Source of the DNA: Beaufortia kweichowensis
Taxonomy: Eukaryota > Chordata > Actinopteri > Cypriniformes > Gastromyzontidae
Direction: 5' to 3'
NCBI GenBank assembly: GCA_019155185.1
Contig: CM032817.1
Coordinates: forward strand, 12,881,472-12,945,471
DNA: 64,000 bases
Positions 42,771-53,140 of the stretch are shown piece by piece. Position numbers and translations under genes: made by a program. The notes below the pieces were generated by a model. It had not been told where the DNA came from, searched no databases, and saw only the letters and a program-made list of their open reading frames with translations. Position 1 is the first letter of the stretch; each line of letters starts with the position of its first letter.

Positions 42771-43263
42771 CAAACAGTGTTGACACTGTATTTTGTCCTG
42801 GTGTTAAATGGCAAATTTGTTTTCTATAGTTTGTGCTATTGTCACATCAGTCAGTTTAACCCAAGTTCTCTTTTCATACACAGACACATTGACTTGCATA
42901 GTCATTTTAACCAGAACAAAATTTGGATGATGTTACTCCAATTTAACATGATTTTGAAAATCATTAATTTACAAAGCAAGAGAATTTGTCCTTCATTTAC
43001 AATGCTGCTATCATGTCCCTGATAATGTGGTTTCCTCTAATTTTTAATCTCCACCGGATTTGTACGGTCTCCGGTCTAACAGTGGGTATTCCGACCCATA
43101 CTACAAATGTGTCTATATGAGGAGTGCAAATAACTTTCCCTCAACACTTCTAATAGGCAAAAAGAATTGACTTACCACAACAGCTGCAGAAATAGAAGTT
43201 CAAACCTTGCTCCACGCAACTCCTGGTGTTGCGCTTGAAAAGACGTAACTCGCTAGTTGGAGC

Positions 43264-43281
43264 ATCATGTCAGGGTCACCA
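43264..43281 (-). promoter_or_regulatory. Primer-binding-like site next to LTR-C
   Basis: Two bases beyond the LTR end, the minus strand reads TGGTGACCCTGACATGAT. TGGTGACCC is a primer-binding start seen in many fish Gypsy-type elements; the tRNA is not assigned. Its position sets LTR-C as a minus-strand 5' LTR. Confidence 0.55.
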
Positions 43282-43283
43282 CT

Positions 43284-44720
43284 TGTAAGGCTGGATGGGA
43301 AAAGCCACCCAAATACCACCCACTGGCCCAACGTCGGAGTCCAGTGGTAATGGCGAAGGTTTCAGCGCGCCCGGTCTTTTCCTGCGCTTATTCTTTACTT
43401 TTTATTCCTCAATTTTATCTGACTCCAAAAGATAAAACCTTGTAAAGGTTAAGTTAAGATTCTTAAATTTAGATAAATGTTTTAGCATTCTATTCAACTC
43501 ACTATTATTATTGGACTTGTACACCAAGGTTCTCAATGTCGCACAGGGTCCTCGCACCGGCCGTGTGCGGGCCCACGATCACAAACTCGACCGTATAACC
43601 AGAGGTTATGGCTAAAGCAATTTAACAATGTAGCTCCCGCTTACTAATGTTAAAAGGTACCCATGTAGCCCCATACAATTGCCTATATAATGCAATTGCA
43701 TAACAAATTAGTTAAAGTTAAGTAATTTAGATAATCAGAGGTTATGGCTAAAGCAATTTAACAGTGTAGCTCCCGCTTACTATTATTAAAAGGTACCCAT
43801 GTAGCCCCATACAATCGAACTCTTCTCTGACTAAACAGAGGATACACAAAACTCTTCTCTGCCTAAACAGAGGATACACAAAATCCGACTGCATAACAAC
43901 TTAATTATTTCAATATACTTAACCCTGGTCGTAGTATTGCGGTAACACGGATACATCATAGTCTACTAAGCCAATAATTCAGAGTATTTAGAATGGATAC
44001 AAACATAACAATTTATTAAACAGGTAAACGACAGCAATGATTCAATATCTAATTCAAACAATTTAGTAAAGTGATCAATTCATGTGAAACAGTCAATAAT
44101 GCAGAGATGAGAGAATTTGGAAATGTTTACCTGACAATCAAAACTACACACAGCAACTGTGCGGGAAATCCGTTTACAGACTCCCAGAACCTTTTGCTTG
44201 CTTCCCTTAAATACCCAAACCAAAGTATACTTCCTCCAAATGGAGATGTAATTTACATTGAAAAGACTCTGAACCTGATCAGGCCCAAATGGCCATTTCC
44301 ATGAAAGAGCCCAGGAAGGACACACCCACAGCAGTGAGCAGAATATCTCCAAACTTCTTAAACCTTTGATATGATCTGCTCTACTGTTGTGGGGATAAGA
44401 CCATTGTGTAAGTCGCACTGAGACATTTCAAATGATATCAGACATGAATATTTAGATACTTTGACCACACAGAATGTGATATATCTTAAATACAGTTCAT
44501 TGATGAGTTTTGGGGATCTCTGAGCTGAGGGGAAGTAGATGAAGAGAGGGGGAGAAAGAGACAGATGTGAAGGTGTGAGTTCGCAATCAGCATCCTTTGA
44601 GGTGTGCTATCTGAGATGGGGATGCAAACTCTGTGGGGGAACTCAATATGTTGGAAAGAGTCTTTTGTTCCCCAGGATGTGATGTCCTGTTGGTTTGGAC
44701 ATCTTGGCACCAGTCTTACA
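43284..44720 (-). mobile_element. 5' LTR of a minus-strand retroelement (LTR-C), 1437 bp
   Basis: Ends TGTAAGGCTGG (43284) and CCAGTCTTACA (44720), inverted with one mismatch in 11. On the minus strand a TATTTAAG box lies near 44205-44215 and an AATAAA near 44010. The inner side is followed by a primer-binding-like site. The outer end abuts L1 coding sequence within its G-P-D-G motif, showing insertion into that L1. The internal region toward 40152 has lost coding potential. Confidence 0.7.
43600..43881. repeat. Two tandem duplications inside LTR-C
   Basis: CAGAGGTTATGGCTAAAGC and ~80 further bases occur at 43600 and 43736 (136-bp spacing). AACTCTTCTCTG...GAGGATACACAA occurs at 43818 and 43850 (32-bp spacing). 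Both sit in the R/U5 portion. Confidence 0.9.
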
Positions 44721-45206
44721 GGGTCCAGATGGATTTTGTAATGAATTTTATAAAGCCTGCAACAAACTACTATCACCTTATTTATATAGGGTTTATAAAC
44801 AGGCATTTATAGATCAGTCTCTGCCGTCCTCCCTAAACGAGGCAATTATTACTGTAGTCCCAAAAAAGGAAGGAACCCAGAGGAACTGGGTTCTTATAGA
44901 CCGCTTTCACTTTTAAACACAGATCAAAAAATTCTGGCAAAAACTTTTGCACGCAGGGTAAACACAGTAATTAGAAACTTGGATCAAAGATCATCCAGCA
45001 TCCAGATCAAAAAGGCTTCATACCAAAATGTAACTCTTCTTCTAATCTTAGGCGTCTTTTTAACATAATTTACTCTTCTAGAGGCTTGCAGCAAGATCTA
45101 GCCATTTTGTCACTGGATGCAGAGAAGGCATTCGACCAAATTGAGTGGCCTTACCTATTTGCCATATTGAAGAAGTCTCGGATATAATTTCATTTCATGG
45201 ATTAAA

Positions 45207-46235
45207 TTGTTGTACTCTAGTCCGTGTGCAAGAATTCTTACAAATCAAACAATGTCTTCTCGTTTTGAATTACACAGAGGTACAAGACAGGGATGTTCAC
45301 TGTCACCACTTTTGTTCACATTAGCGATTGAGCCTTTAGCTGAGGCTATTAGAACACATACTGGAATTAAAGGCTATAAAACCAGTACTGATAAGTTAGC
45401 GTTATATGCAGACGATATAATTTTATTTATTTCTGAGCCCAATAGTAGCATTCCAAATATCCTTAATTTGATAAATTATTATGGTACATTTGCAGGATAT
45501 AAAATTAATTGGGACAAGAGTGTGTTGATGCCAGTTACTATTAAAGATTCTTCTTGGCTTCAGCATTTGCCCTTTAAAATGGCTTTAGAACAATTTACAT
45601 ACCTAGGAATTCAGGTGACAAAAAAGTTTTCCAACCTATTTAAGGCCAATTTTCAACCCCTGCTATCTAAACTTAAATCCATGATCAATTTCTGGAGAAC
45701 ACTTCCTATTTCTCTTGTGGGTAGGATAAACGCAATCAAGATGATATTTCTCCCACAATTTTTGTATATAGTGCAGAACATTCCTGTATTTTTGCCCAAA
45801 TCTTTTCTCAAAAAACTGGACTCTAACCTGGTTCCTTTTGTCTGGAACTATAAAGCCCATAGGATTTCTAAGAACCACTTGTGTAAACCCAAAATACAGG
45901 GAGGGCTTGCTCTACCTAATTTTCTTTATTATTATTGGGCTACAAACCTGAGGGCCTTGACGTCATGGATAGATTTTACTTCAGTGGAGGAGAACTGGTT
46001 GGTGTTGGAACAGGAAGAATGTCTCCCATATTCTATTAATGCAATACTTTTATCACCCAAAGGTATAGCTAGTTCACTTTATAATCATAACCCTGTTACT
46101 CATAACTCGGTTCGTATTTGGAAACAGTTAAAGACACATTTCAAATTCACCCAAATGTCATTTTTGCTCTCTATCTCAGACAAGCCCTCTTTTTGCCCTT
46201 CAATGTTAGTGCATTTGAGTATTGGAAAAATTTAG
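45207..46235 (+). pseudogene. L1 ORF2 reverse-transcriptase palm and thumb
   Basis: 342 codons. RGTRQGCSLSPLLFTLAIEPL (RT block 4) and A-L-Y-A-D-D-I-I-L-F (catalytic Y-A-D-D) lie at residues ~30-90, followed by FTYLGIQVTK and the thumb (INAIKMIFLPQFLYIVQNIP). The preceding fingers and the LDAEKAFDQIEW block are readable at 44721-45200 in other frames. The Met is internal, not a real start. Catalytic residues are intact, but the protein is cut at both ends by frameshifts. Confidence 0.85.
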
Positions 46236-47033
46236 GGTTACGAAATGTGGGGGATTTATATATAAATGGAAAATTTGCTTGCTTTCAGCAGCTCTGTGAG
46301 AAATACAGTATTCCTTCTAATCAGAGACTTTGTGAAGTGTAATATTGCTAATTATGTCACAGCTACACCCATGTATCTGGACACATTTCTGGAAAGATGT
46401 TTTAGAGATGGAAGTTCCATCTCGTTGCTCTACAAGGGTTTAGAACAGCTAAAGAGTCCATCTATGGAGAACATTAAATCTGCCTGGGAAGAAGAACTTG
46501 CAGTAGAAATTCCTAATGAAATCTGGGAACAAAGTCTTGAACTGGTCCACAGATGCTCTATTAACGCAAGACACTGTCTCATTCAGTTTAAAGTGCTTCA
46601 TAGGCTTCACTAATCCAAGTGTAAATTGAATAAAATATTTCCAGAAGTGTCTCCACTGTGTGACAAATGTCAGTTTTTAGATGTCTTATGTCCCAAATTA
46701 CAGAGTTTTTGGAACAAAATATTCTACGTTTTTTCAGATACATTGGACATTCCTATTGAACCAGATTCTATATTAATTATATTTGGAGTTTCCGAAGAAT
46801 TTTTGAGACTTACACGGGTACAACAACAGTTTGTTTCATATGGGTTGATCTCTGCCACAAAACTTATCCTTTTGTTTTGGAAGAAAAAAGAGGTTCCAAC
46901 TCTTAAGTTGTGGCTGACAGAGTTGACGAGTACACTACATTTGGAAATAATCAGATATACTCTAATAGACAAGATTGTGTTATTTGAAAAAATGTGGTCC
47001 CCTTTTATTTCCTTTTTACGAAATTGTGATTAA
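46236..47033 (+). pseudogene. L1 ORF2 C-terminal region
   Basis: Two frames (to 46613, then 46626-47033) carry the L1 C-terminus: ISLLYKGLEQ, SPLCDKCQ with the Cys pair, and the closing KMWSPFISFL before a stop at 47033. A stop at about 46613 separates them. These words match the end of fish L1 ORF2 proteins as I recall them. Confidence 0.7.
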
Positions 47034-47191
47034 TATGTTTATTATGCCTTCAGTAGTTTTTGAGTGGGGTGGGGGATGTAAGTTATATATGTTTGTATTT
47101 AAAAAAGTGTAATTACAAGTGACTATCTGCTAACATTTCTAATAATAAAAGACTGGGTTATGAGCAAATGGCCACCAAGTCACACGCCAAA

Positions 47192-47507
47192 TGTTGGATT
47201 TCTTTAAGGGATCATAAAGTTAGACAACAAATAACAAATTCCTAGGGGGGGAGTCAACACCAGAACCCCTTTTGGCTCCAGAAAGTCTGGGTTAAGTGAT
47301 GACCTGCCGGTTGTTACTTAACTCAGGAGGACAGTTATGGTACCTCTCTGGCCTTCCCCACAGAGGGTGACCCCCAGCTCCACTCCCTGAGATTCTCCAG
47401 GCCCCCTGGAGATTTGCAGAGAGGACTAGAGAAGTACATTCCAAACACCTCAAAGAGACTTTCTAGGATGAGCAGGACTAAACTGCCCAATTTGTATCTA
47501 TATATAC

Positions 47508-47555
<48 letters not shown>

Positions 47556-47655
47556 ATTCCTCCATAATCACTTGATACTCTGCCATAGTTATTGCATGCA
47601 TCTCAGTGTCATTGAAGTTTAACTGTTATTTCATGGCAGATGAATGAATAACTAC
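47192..47655. mobile_element. LTR-like repeat (LTR-D), copy 1
   Basis: Begins TGTTGGATTTCTTTAAGGG and ends near 'gatgaatgaataacta'; the same block occurs in the same orientation at 51802-52169. This copy keeps a ~50-bp segment (about 47359-47415) missing from copy 2 and has a longer TA microsatellite (47512-47550). Both are preceded by GCCAAA. Read on the minus strand, the end ...CCAACA followed by TTTGGC looks like an LTR end plus primer site. The far end is not canonical. Confidence 0.65.
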
Positions 47656-48094
47656 TACAAAGACCCTTCTGCCGTGCCATTGGCTGCCGTCGTTGGACCA
47701 GTGGGCGGTGCCTTACACTTCTGACATCAGTATTATAAGGTGTGTTGTCACAGGTGCTGTTGATTGACTGAGGGACATCTAGTGGATTTTTTTGGCATAA
47801 CGTACCTCAACCAGATGGTAGAGATGGCTCCATCAGCTTGAGTTAAGTTAGGTACTCCTCTCAAGCAAATATAGTGACTCAAAATGTGCTCAACCATTTG
47901 GTCGTGCCGTCAGTTAAAGGGTTTAAGTGTTTATGCTAGTCTGTGTGAGTGTGTGTAGAAAGTTTTTGCAACATTACCTGTTTCAAGTGCAGTTTTGAGA
48001 AAAGGTCTAAAAACAAGGCAGGCTCAAAGCGAATGGTTTGTAAAGCCCACTCATTCGCCTCCGTGCACGGCCTGTCAAATCCTTTGAACCCGGT
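47656..48094. other. Spacer below the recombinase-SET gene
   Basis: No exon detected. A GC-rich 'gccattggctgccgtcgttgg' word and a TATTATAAGG near 47732 could be promoter-like on the plus strand. Otherwise unremarkable. Confidence 0.4.
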
Positions 48095-48504
48095 CTATTC
48101 GTCCAGCCATTCCATGCTCTGGCCTTCCCCTCGGAAAGACTTCCTGTTCACGCCATAGTCAAACTTCAACTGCGTGTCCACGCTGATGTCTTTGAGCGCC
48201 CTGAAGAGGACGACGGTCCGGTCTTCTCCGTCTATCTTCATCACGCACTGGAAAGGTTTGACGTTAGGCATTTTGGAAGAATGATTAATTCTTCTCCCAA
48301 CCGTGTTGACACCGGGGTGACACTCGCAGGGGAAGGTCTGGGCGTCGATGAACAGGTCCCGCTGTCCAGATTTAAAGAAGAACAGGTACCCGGCCTCATC
48401 GTGTATGTCCTCCATCATGGCCTTCCCTTCCACGGCAGTGATCACCTTCCCGTGGTAGTCGCACACGATCTCTCCTTTGGAGAAGGGGCGGGTCGCTACC
48501 ACTC
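48095..48504 (-). CDS. Exon F: SET-domain lysine methyltransferase, KMT5A-like
   Basis: Open to a stop after E-W-L-D-E. SET motifs in order: GVVATRPFSKGEIVCDYHG (start of the fold), YLFFFK, D-A-Q-T-F-P-C, G-R-R-I-N-H-S (the N-H-S cofactor-binding motif, usually R-F-I/L-N-H-S) and L-K-F-D-Y-G (active-site Tyr). SET enzymes transfer methyl groups from S-adenosylmethionine to lysine, usually on histones. No post-SET Cys cluster follows, as in KMT5A. The exon looks functional although upstream exons are damaged. Confidence 0.8.
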
Positions 48505-48618
48505 CTGGAATCAAGAAAACACGTCACGTTTGAGCGATTTTGAAGAGGCACGGGGTGTAAGACGGAAGGTTTGGGATTATAAATTGTAGCTTTTGGCGCA
48601 GTTGTATGTTTTTCTTAC

Positions 48619-49096
48619 CGAAACCTTGCGGCGGCCCAAAGTCCTTGATGGCCAGGCCCGGCCAGACCTGCTCAGACACGCACTTGTGTAGGAACGTATC
48701 CGTTTCCACCGAGCCCTTGGGAGACGGTTTCCAAAGCCGTTCGATTTCTTCGGGCTTCGGGTAGTTGGCCTTCCACCCCTCCTTTGCGATGAGCCTCGAC
48801 ACCGTGGCAGTGGTTGGCCTGCGCACTGTAAAGTGCGCTGAAAGACAATTTTAAAGACGTTTATACGCAAAGTCACAGGACACAATGTTGTTTTTGACAA
48901 CCTGAGCTGGTACTCACACAGCAGGTAATCCTGTCTCTGAGCGTAAAGCCGGCATTGATCCGCTGCTTTTTGCCCGGTGGCTGGCCGTCCAGGGACACCG
49001 GAAAGCTGTCGATGAAGGCAGAGAAGTCTTTCTGCGAAGCGCCTCGACCCGTGCCAGACGTGCTCGATTGGCAGGCGTCGTCGGGCCGCGGATGAC
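48619..49096 (-). pseudogene. Exons D and E: linker region before the SET domain
   Basis: Exon D (49096-48918) reads DFSAFIDSFPVSLDGQPP in one frame and YAQRQDYLL in another, so a small deletion or shift lies about 48960. Exon E (48838-48619) is open: HFTVRRPTTATVSRLIAKEGW, then a W-K-P block and WPGLAIKDFG, leading directly into the SET exon in phase. Confidence 0.6.
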
Positions 49097-49186
49097 CTGC
49101 ACACGAGAGAAAGACGCGGTTTGAGCGAAGCAAGTAAAGTGGGGCAGACACGGAGAACCGTTTGCGTTGACTTTCAAGAGACTTAC

Positions 49187-49419
49187 CCGGCCAGGGAGTC
49201 CAGCAGCGCGGCCGTGCCTGATTTTAACATAGTACAGCTGAAACAACTAATGGAAAAACAAGAAAAGGGTTATTGAACATGCATCAGTGGCAACCAGCAA
49301 TCAGCCATTTGCATTAAGAGACTTACATCTTCCTCGTCTTGAGTCAAACCCACGTGCATGTCGGACGTTTGTATCACGATCCTGCCGCCACAATGGGATC
49401 ACTTCACCCACTCTGCGTC
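49187..49419 (-). pseudogene. Exons B and C: decayed recombinase catalytic region
   Basis: Exon B (49419-49327) opens DAEWVK and then hits TGA before GGRIVIQTSD and GLTQDEED, where recombinases have a beta-hairpin Lys; that Lys is not evident. Exon C (49237-49187) is only 51 bp and its correct frame is ambiguous (L-Y-Y-V-K-I-R or S-G-T-A-A-L-L-D-S-L). The box II H-x-x-R and the nucleophile Tyr cannot be found, so integration or excision activity is not expected. Confidence 0.5.
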
Positions 49420-49508
49420 CTGGAAGCATTGAAAAGGTTTCATTTGAACACGAGTGCAAATGAGGCAACGCGTGGCATGCACAAACGCGACACAGACGAT
49501 GAACTTAC

Positions 49509-50099
49509 CGTCAAGGCCTCCACGGCTCCGGGGCGCTGCACGTGGCGGTACACCAAGATGGCTTCGCAGTAGTGCGTCATGTCTGAATCAGAGAGCTTCT
49601 GGTCCTTGAGCAGATTGCCTCTGATTCTGAGGAAGTCGGGCTCTGCCTCCCTCAAAACAGCCTGACACTCCGTGATGCTGGCACCTTCTGAGACGAATGA
49701 CCCCTGTCTGGATCGGATGTACGGAAACAAGATATTTCTGTTATTTCTGCGAATGAGCAAAGCATCGGTTAAAAGCGACTTCGCCAAACAAAACCACATC
49801 AACCTGGCATCGGCGTGTCTCTTTAGCATGTCCTTGCGCAGCGTGGTGAGCAGTCGCTGGTAGTCGTCGCACTTGCTCTGAAGCTGCGGGTCTGCCCCGT
49901 GCAGATCGGCCCTCGTCAGCACGTACTCCAAGAACTTTTCGACGCTCTTCAGATAGTGAGTTACCGTGTTCGCACTCACGCCAGTGCGCTGCAGGGATGC
50001 CAGAAACTCTTGGATCTCCGTCGTATTGGACAGGAAGTCCAGCGTTGGCTGGTCCCCAGTGGGCTGCATGTACCTTAGAAAACGTGACACGTTGTCGAC
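49509..50099 (-). pseudogene. Exon A: recombinase core-binding (SAM-like) domain and first catalytic Arg
   Basis: 591 bp, fully open. Acceptor TTTTTTCAAAG, donor GTAAGTTC. Residues ~25-60 (TEIQEFLASL, SANTVTHYLKSVEKFLEYV) match the phage-integrase SAM-like fold that grips DNA. The last codons (YRHVQRPGAVEALT) resemble box I of tyrosine recombinases (R-x-G-x-x-x-x-L), with Arg and Gly present. The intervening part is helical and Arg-rich (RRNNRNILFPYIRSRQG). Confidence 0.65.
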
Positions 50100-50478
50100 C
50101 TTTGAAAAAAGAAGCATGTTAGCTTTTCAGCACGATCGCTGCTGTAACTGATGTGCATAGCGAGGTTCAGATATCTTGAATATATAAATGATTATTTTAT
50201 ATATCTATATTACTTATTTTACTACCTGTGTTTGTCAAAGATTTTCATTTGTAATTTGCCATTAATTCTGAACACCATGATTTAGCTTTTTGAAGTGTGT
50301 TTGGTTAGGATTAGAGCACTTTTAGATACACTTACACTTTAGAACTGGAGTTGATGCCCTGACATACATAAAATAAATGTTTTCATTTTGTGTCTGTACA
50401 GTTGCTTTTAAATAGCTGCCTATGAGGGTCAAATTGACCCGCGAACAACACAAAGGTAATAGTAATTTTGATTGTATG
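50100..50478. other. AT-rich intron-like sequence
   Basis: Upstream of exon A. Around 50427-50441 is GGGTCAAATTGACCC, a perfect palindrome that also occurs in the TTAA-type repeat ending at 50931. Confidence 0.5.
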
Positions 50479-50931
50479 TGTCAAAAAAACACCAGCATGT
50501 TGAAACTTTGCATGCATGTTCATGATGATAAATGAGAAAAAGTCACAAAATATCAAGGAAAGAAAAACAAAGGTGTAATATTATATCAGGTAGCTTGAAA
50601 AAATAAATGATAGGTAATTTTTACCATCTGTGGCTGACAAAATATTTTTCTGTATTGAAATAAGTGTGGAAAACCTCATTTTTCAGCTTCATAAGGTAGT
50701 AAAAAAAATAAAATAACAAAATATAACCAAGAAATGTTATTATTTTAGGTCAGTACAGTTTGTTTGTATATGTCAAAAAACACCAGCATGTTGAAACTTT
50801 GCATGCATGTTCATGATGATAAATGAGAAAAAGTCACAAAATATCAAGAAAAAAACATAGGTTAACCAGTATTTCCAACAACTAGAAAATCTAAACGGAT
50901 CAAATTGACCGGAACATAACACAAGGGTTAA
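50479..50931. mobile_element. TTAA-type DNA-repeat remnant with an internal ~292-bp direct repeat
   Basis: CACCAGCATGTTGAAACTTT plus about 55 further bases occurs at about 50490 and 50780. The right end reads 'caaattgaccggaacataac' then ACAAGGGTTAA, the standard end of an abundant fish TTAA-target element. The left end is not clear. Confidence 0.55.
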
Positions 50932-51040
50932 TCTAAATAATTTAAAACAAATACATTTATCCACATAAGACAAATTAATCTAAATGATTTAAAACAAATA
51001 CTTTTATCTAAACAAGACAAATTAATCTAAATAATTAAAA
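50928..51040. repeat. 47-bp tandem repeat, about 2.4 copies
   Basis: TTAATCTAAATAATTTAAAA begins units at 50928, 50975 and 51022, with few differences. Confidence 0.9.
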
Positions 51041-51413
51041 AGTGAAAAATGTTTCAGTATTACAAATACAAAATACAAAAGCATTAAAAGACTTACCTCT
51101 TCTGAGCTTGTTCAGCCATTTCAATAAACAGTGAGTCAAAGGTAAAAGCAGGATCAAAATCAGGAAAACAGTATGTATCTCAATAAAAGAACACGTTACA
51201 GTGTGAGAGAGAACTGATTTTATGGCAACTGTGTCAGTGTGGGTGGGCACAGCTTACCTGCAGTGATGTCATTGTATCTGAGCCAATAAGGAGATCCAGG
51301 GGTGTGGCCAGGGATGATCTGCTACATACAGACATAAATATGACATAATAAAGTGTGAAAACCTAACAAATCACTGTTAAGCACACTTATCCCAAAATAT
51401 GTCTGAGACCGGC

Positions 51414-51540
51414 GTACCTCTCGTCTGGATCGTGGGCAGCTCCTATATCCGTGGAGAGCCCAGGCTTACCTTAGTGAGCGTAACCTGGACATGAACCTGG
51501 GTCTCCCTGCCTGCGTTGCGTGGCATGTGTTGAACTTGGC
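51414..51540 (+). pseudogene. SGNH-hydrolase fragment
   Basis: The plus strand encodes VPLVWIVGSSYIRGEPR; after a one-base shift, NLDMNLGLPACVAWHV follows. VWIVGSSYI resembles block I of SGNH/GDSL-type esterases as found in some fish tyrosine-recombinase retroelements (Ngaro/DIRS type) and in related repeat genes. Only the N-terminal ~45 residues remain, and the frame is broken. Confidence 0.45.
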
Positions 51541-51801
51541 ACTTAATCCTTCAAGTCCGCGTGTTCGTTTATCCAGGAATGAAGACTCAAAAAATATCTT
51601 TAAAAGGATTTATTTTAACAATCAAAAATATATTGAAGAATATCACACTTGAAGAAAATATGCAGAATTCTGTCCCTAGTTATATAATCCTAGGAGTTCA
51701 CCAATCGAGCAATACGACCAAGTGACCTCTCTTTCCCTAAAACTTTCAGTATTTAAAGTCTTCTTCTTTGATGGTCGTTGTAGAGACTTGCCCGGGCCAA
51801 A
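51541..51801 (-). mobile_element. LTR-like R/U5 stretch adjoining LTR-D copy 2
   Basis: On the minus strand CTTTAAATACTG (about 51753) resembles a TATA region and AAAATAAATCC (about 51607-51617) a poly(A) signal, the usual order in an LTR. No termini could be set. It may be a separate LTR interrupted by LTR-D. Confidence 0.35.
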
Positions 51802-52169
51802 TGTTGGATTTCTTTAAGGGATCATAATGTTAGACAACCAACAACAAATTCCTAGGGGGGGAGTCAACACCAGAACCCTTTTTGGCTCCAGAAAGTCTGG
51901 GTTAAGTGATGACCTGCCGGTTATTTAACTCAGGAGGACAGTTATGGTACCTCTCTGGCCTTCCCCAGAGAGGACTAGAGAAGTACATTCCAAACACCTC
52001 AAAGAAGACTCTCTAGGATGAGCAGGACTAAACTGTCCAATTTGTATCTATATATATATCTATATGTGTATTCCTCTATAATCACTTGATACCCTGCCAT
52101 AGTTATTGCATGCATTTCAGTGTCATTAAAGTTTAACTGTTATTTCATGACAGATGAATGAATAACTAT
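51802..52169. mobile_element. LTR-like repeat (LTR-D), copy 2
   Basis: Direct repeat of 47192-47655, about 4.6 kb downstream, with ~50 bp deleted (junction about 51966) and a short TA run. Divergence between the copies is low outside the deletion and the microsatellite. Confidence 0.65.
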
Positions 52170-52312
52170 TGTTCTTACTTCACTCTCGTGTGTGGTATCA
52201 AAATGATCCACAAATTATTTCCTAAATAACGATGCACAGTACATAGTAATGGCGTGCATCATACTCAATTTACAATAAGTTTATGTGTTCGGTGCAAACA
52301 GGACATAAACCG

Positions 52313-53140
52313 TACCTGTGTAAATCATTTGTCACAAAGAAGGACAAAGAAATTTCTCCCGCGCAGCCGCCGTCCTTGTGCCATTGGTCAAAAGACCTGA
52401 CAGGGGCGTGCCTTTAAGACCACAATGCATCGGACAACTCTTTGCTCAGAAACTTGGAATCTCTCCAAAACTTCGTGGGACCTGCCCTTCTTCAGGACAG
52501 CTTTTCCGGCAATCTTACTTGGCAGACCCGACACTTCTCACTTGAAACTTCGCTCTCCGAACGGACTTCGCGAATCCACCGGGACACTCTCTCTCTCTTT
52601 CTCTCCGCGCACCAGGATTCTTGCCGACGCAACTAACTGTTCAATGCAAGTATCACAATTCAACAGCGCTTAAGCAACTGCCCCTTGGCTACCAAGGTGA
52701 ATTTTTTGTAGAGAAAAACCCGGTGGTTGTGTCCTGCTGATTTAATATGCCATTCTTTACTCTTTACTCAAATTTTTCTATGCTTTATCTTGTATGAATG
52801 TGAATGTGTTTTGTGTTAGTTAATCGATATCAGATTTCCGGAGCTTAGTCAATAAATATTCATTTGTATTCACTCATGATTGTCTCTGCTTAATGCTCAT
52901 AACACATCCCTTAAACTGTGCAAAACTGTTACCGGCTCTGTATGTATTACTGTATTGGGCATGAACCGTTGTTAATCAAGGCCAGAAGAATAATGCGTTT
53001 ATTGCACCAGGTAATGCTACAAAATACATATAGTTAATAATCTTTATCTGTAGGTATTTCCATTTGAGCCACAAATAATTATAACCTGAAACTGAACCGT
53101 GTTTTAAATAACATTGTCTTAGTTTCACTATAACTAGTAG
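52313..53140 (+). mobile_element. LTR-like block (LTR-B), plus-orientation copy
   Basis: Inverted counterpart of 39185-40080. It carries CCATTGGTC (about 52380), CCTTTAAGACC (about 52411), a CT run, AATAAATATTC (52851) and then a U5-like tract. Open frames across 52425-52673 follow the CT run and are not called as genes. Confidence 0.55.

Larger units (their letters stand above)
44721..47150 (+). mobile_element. L1-type LINE, ORF2 reverse transcriptase to 3' end, frame-broken
   Basis: Starts inside the conserved A-P-G-P-D-G-F block, where LTR-C interrupts it, and continues through all RT blocks to the C-terminus and a 3' region ending 'aataataaaagactggg' near 47150. Frames change at about 44900, 45200, 46235 and 46615. 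The upstream endonuclease half is not present in the window beyond LTR-C. Confidence 0.85.
48095..50099 (-). pseudogene. Multi-exon gene joining a tyrosine-recombinase-like N-terminus to a KMT5A-like SET domain
   Basis: Six minus-strand exons with clean GT-AG borders: A 50099-49509, B 49419-49327, C 49237-49187, D 49096-48918, E 48838-48619, F 48504-48095. A encodes a core-binding-type domain of tyrosine recombinases plus the first-Arg motif. E and F encode a linker and a complete SET methyltransferase domain. Exon B has an in-frame TGA, and D must shift frame to join E, so this copy is damaged. Phases A-B, D-E and E-F agree. I recall multicopy fish loci annotated as KMT5A-like with such an architecture, so this is probably one of a mobile or amplified family. 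A 23-base ATG exon (51119-51097, donor GTAAGT) may lie upstream, but its phase does not fit exon A. Confidence 0.7.

Noticed and set aside
47335..47601. 88-codon minus-strand frame in LTR-D copy 1
   Set aside because: Its centre is an Ile-Tyr run from the TA microsatellite; the equivalent frame is absent from copy 2.
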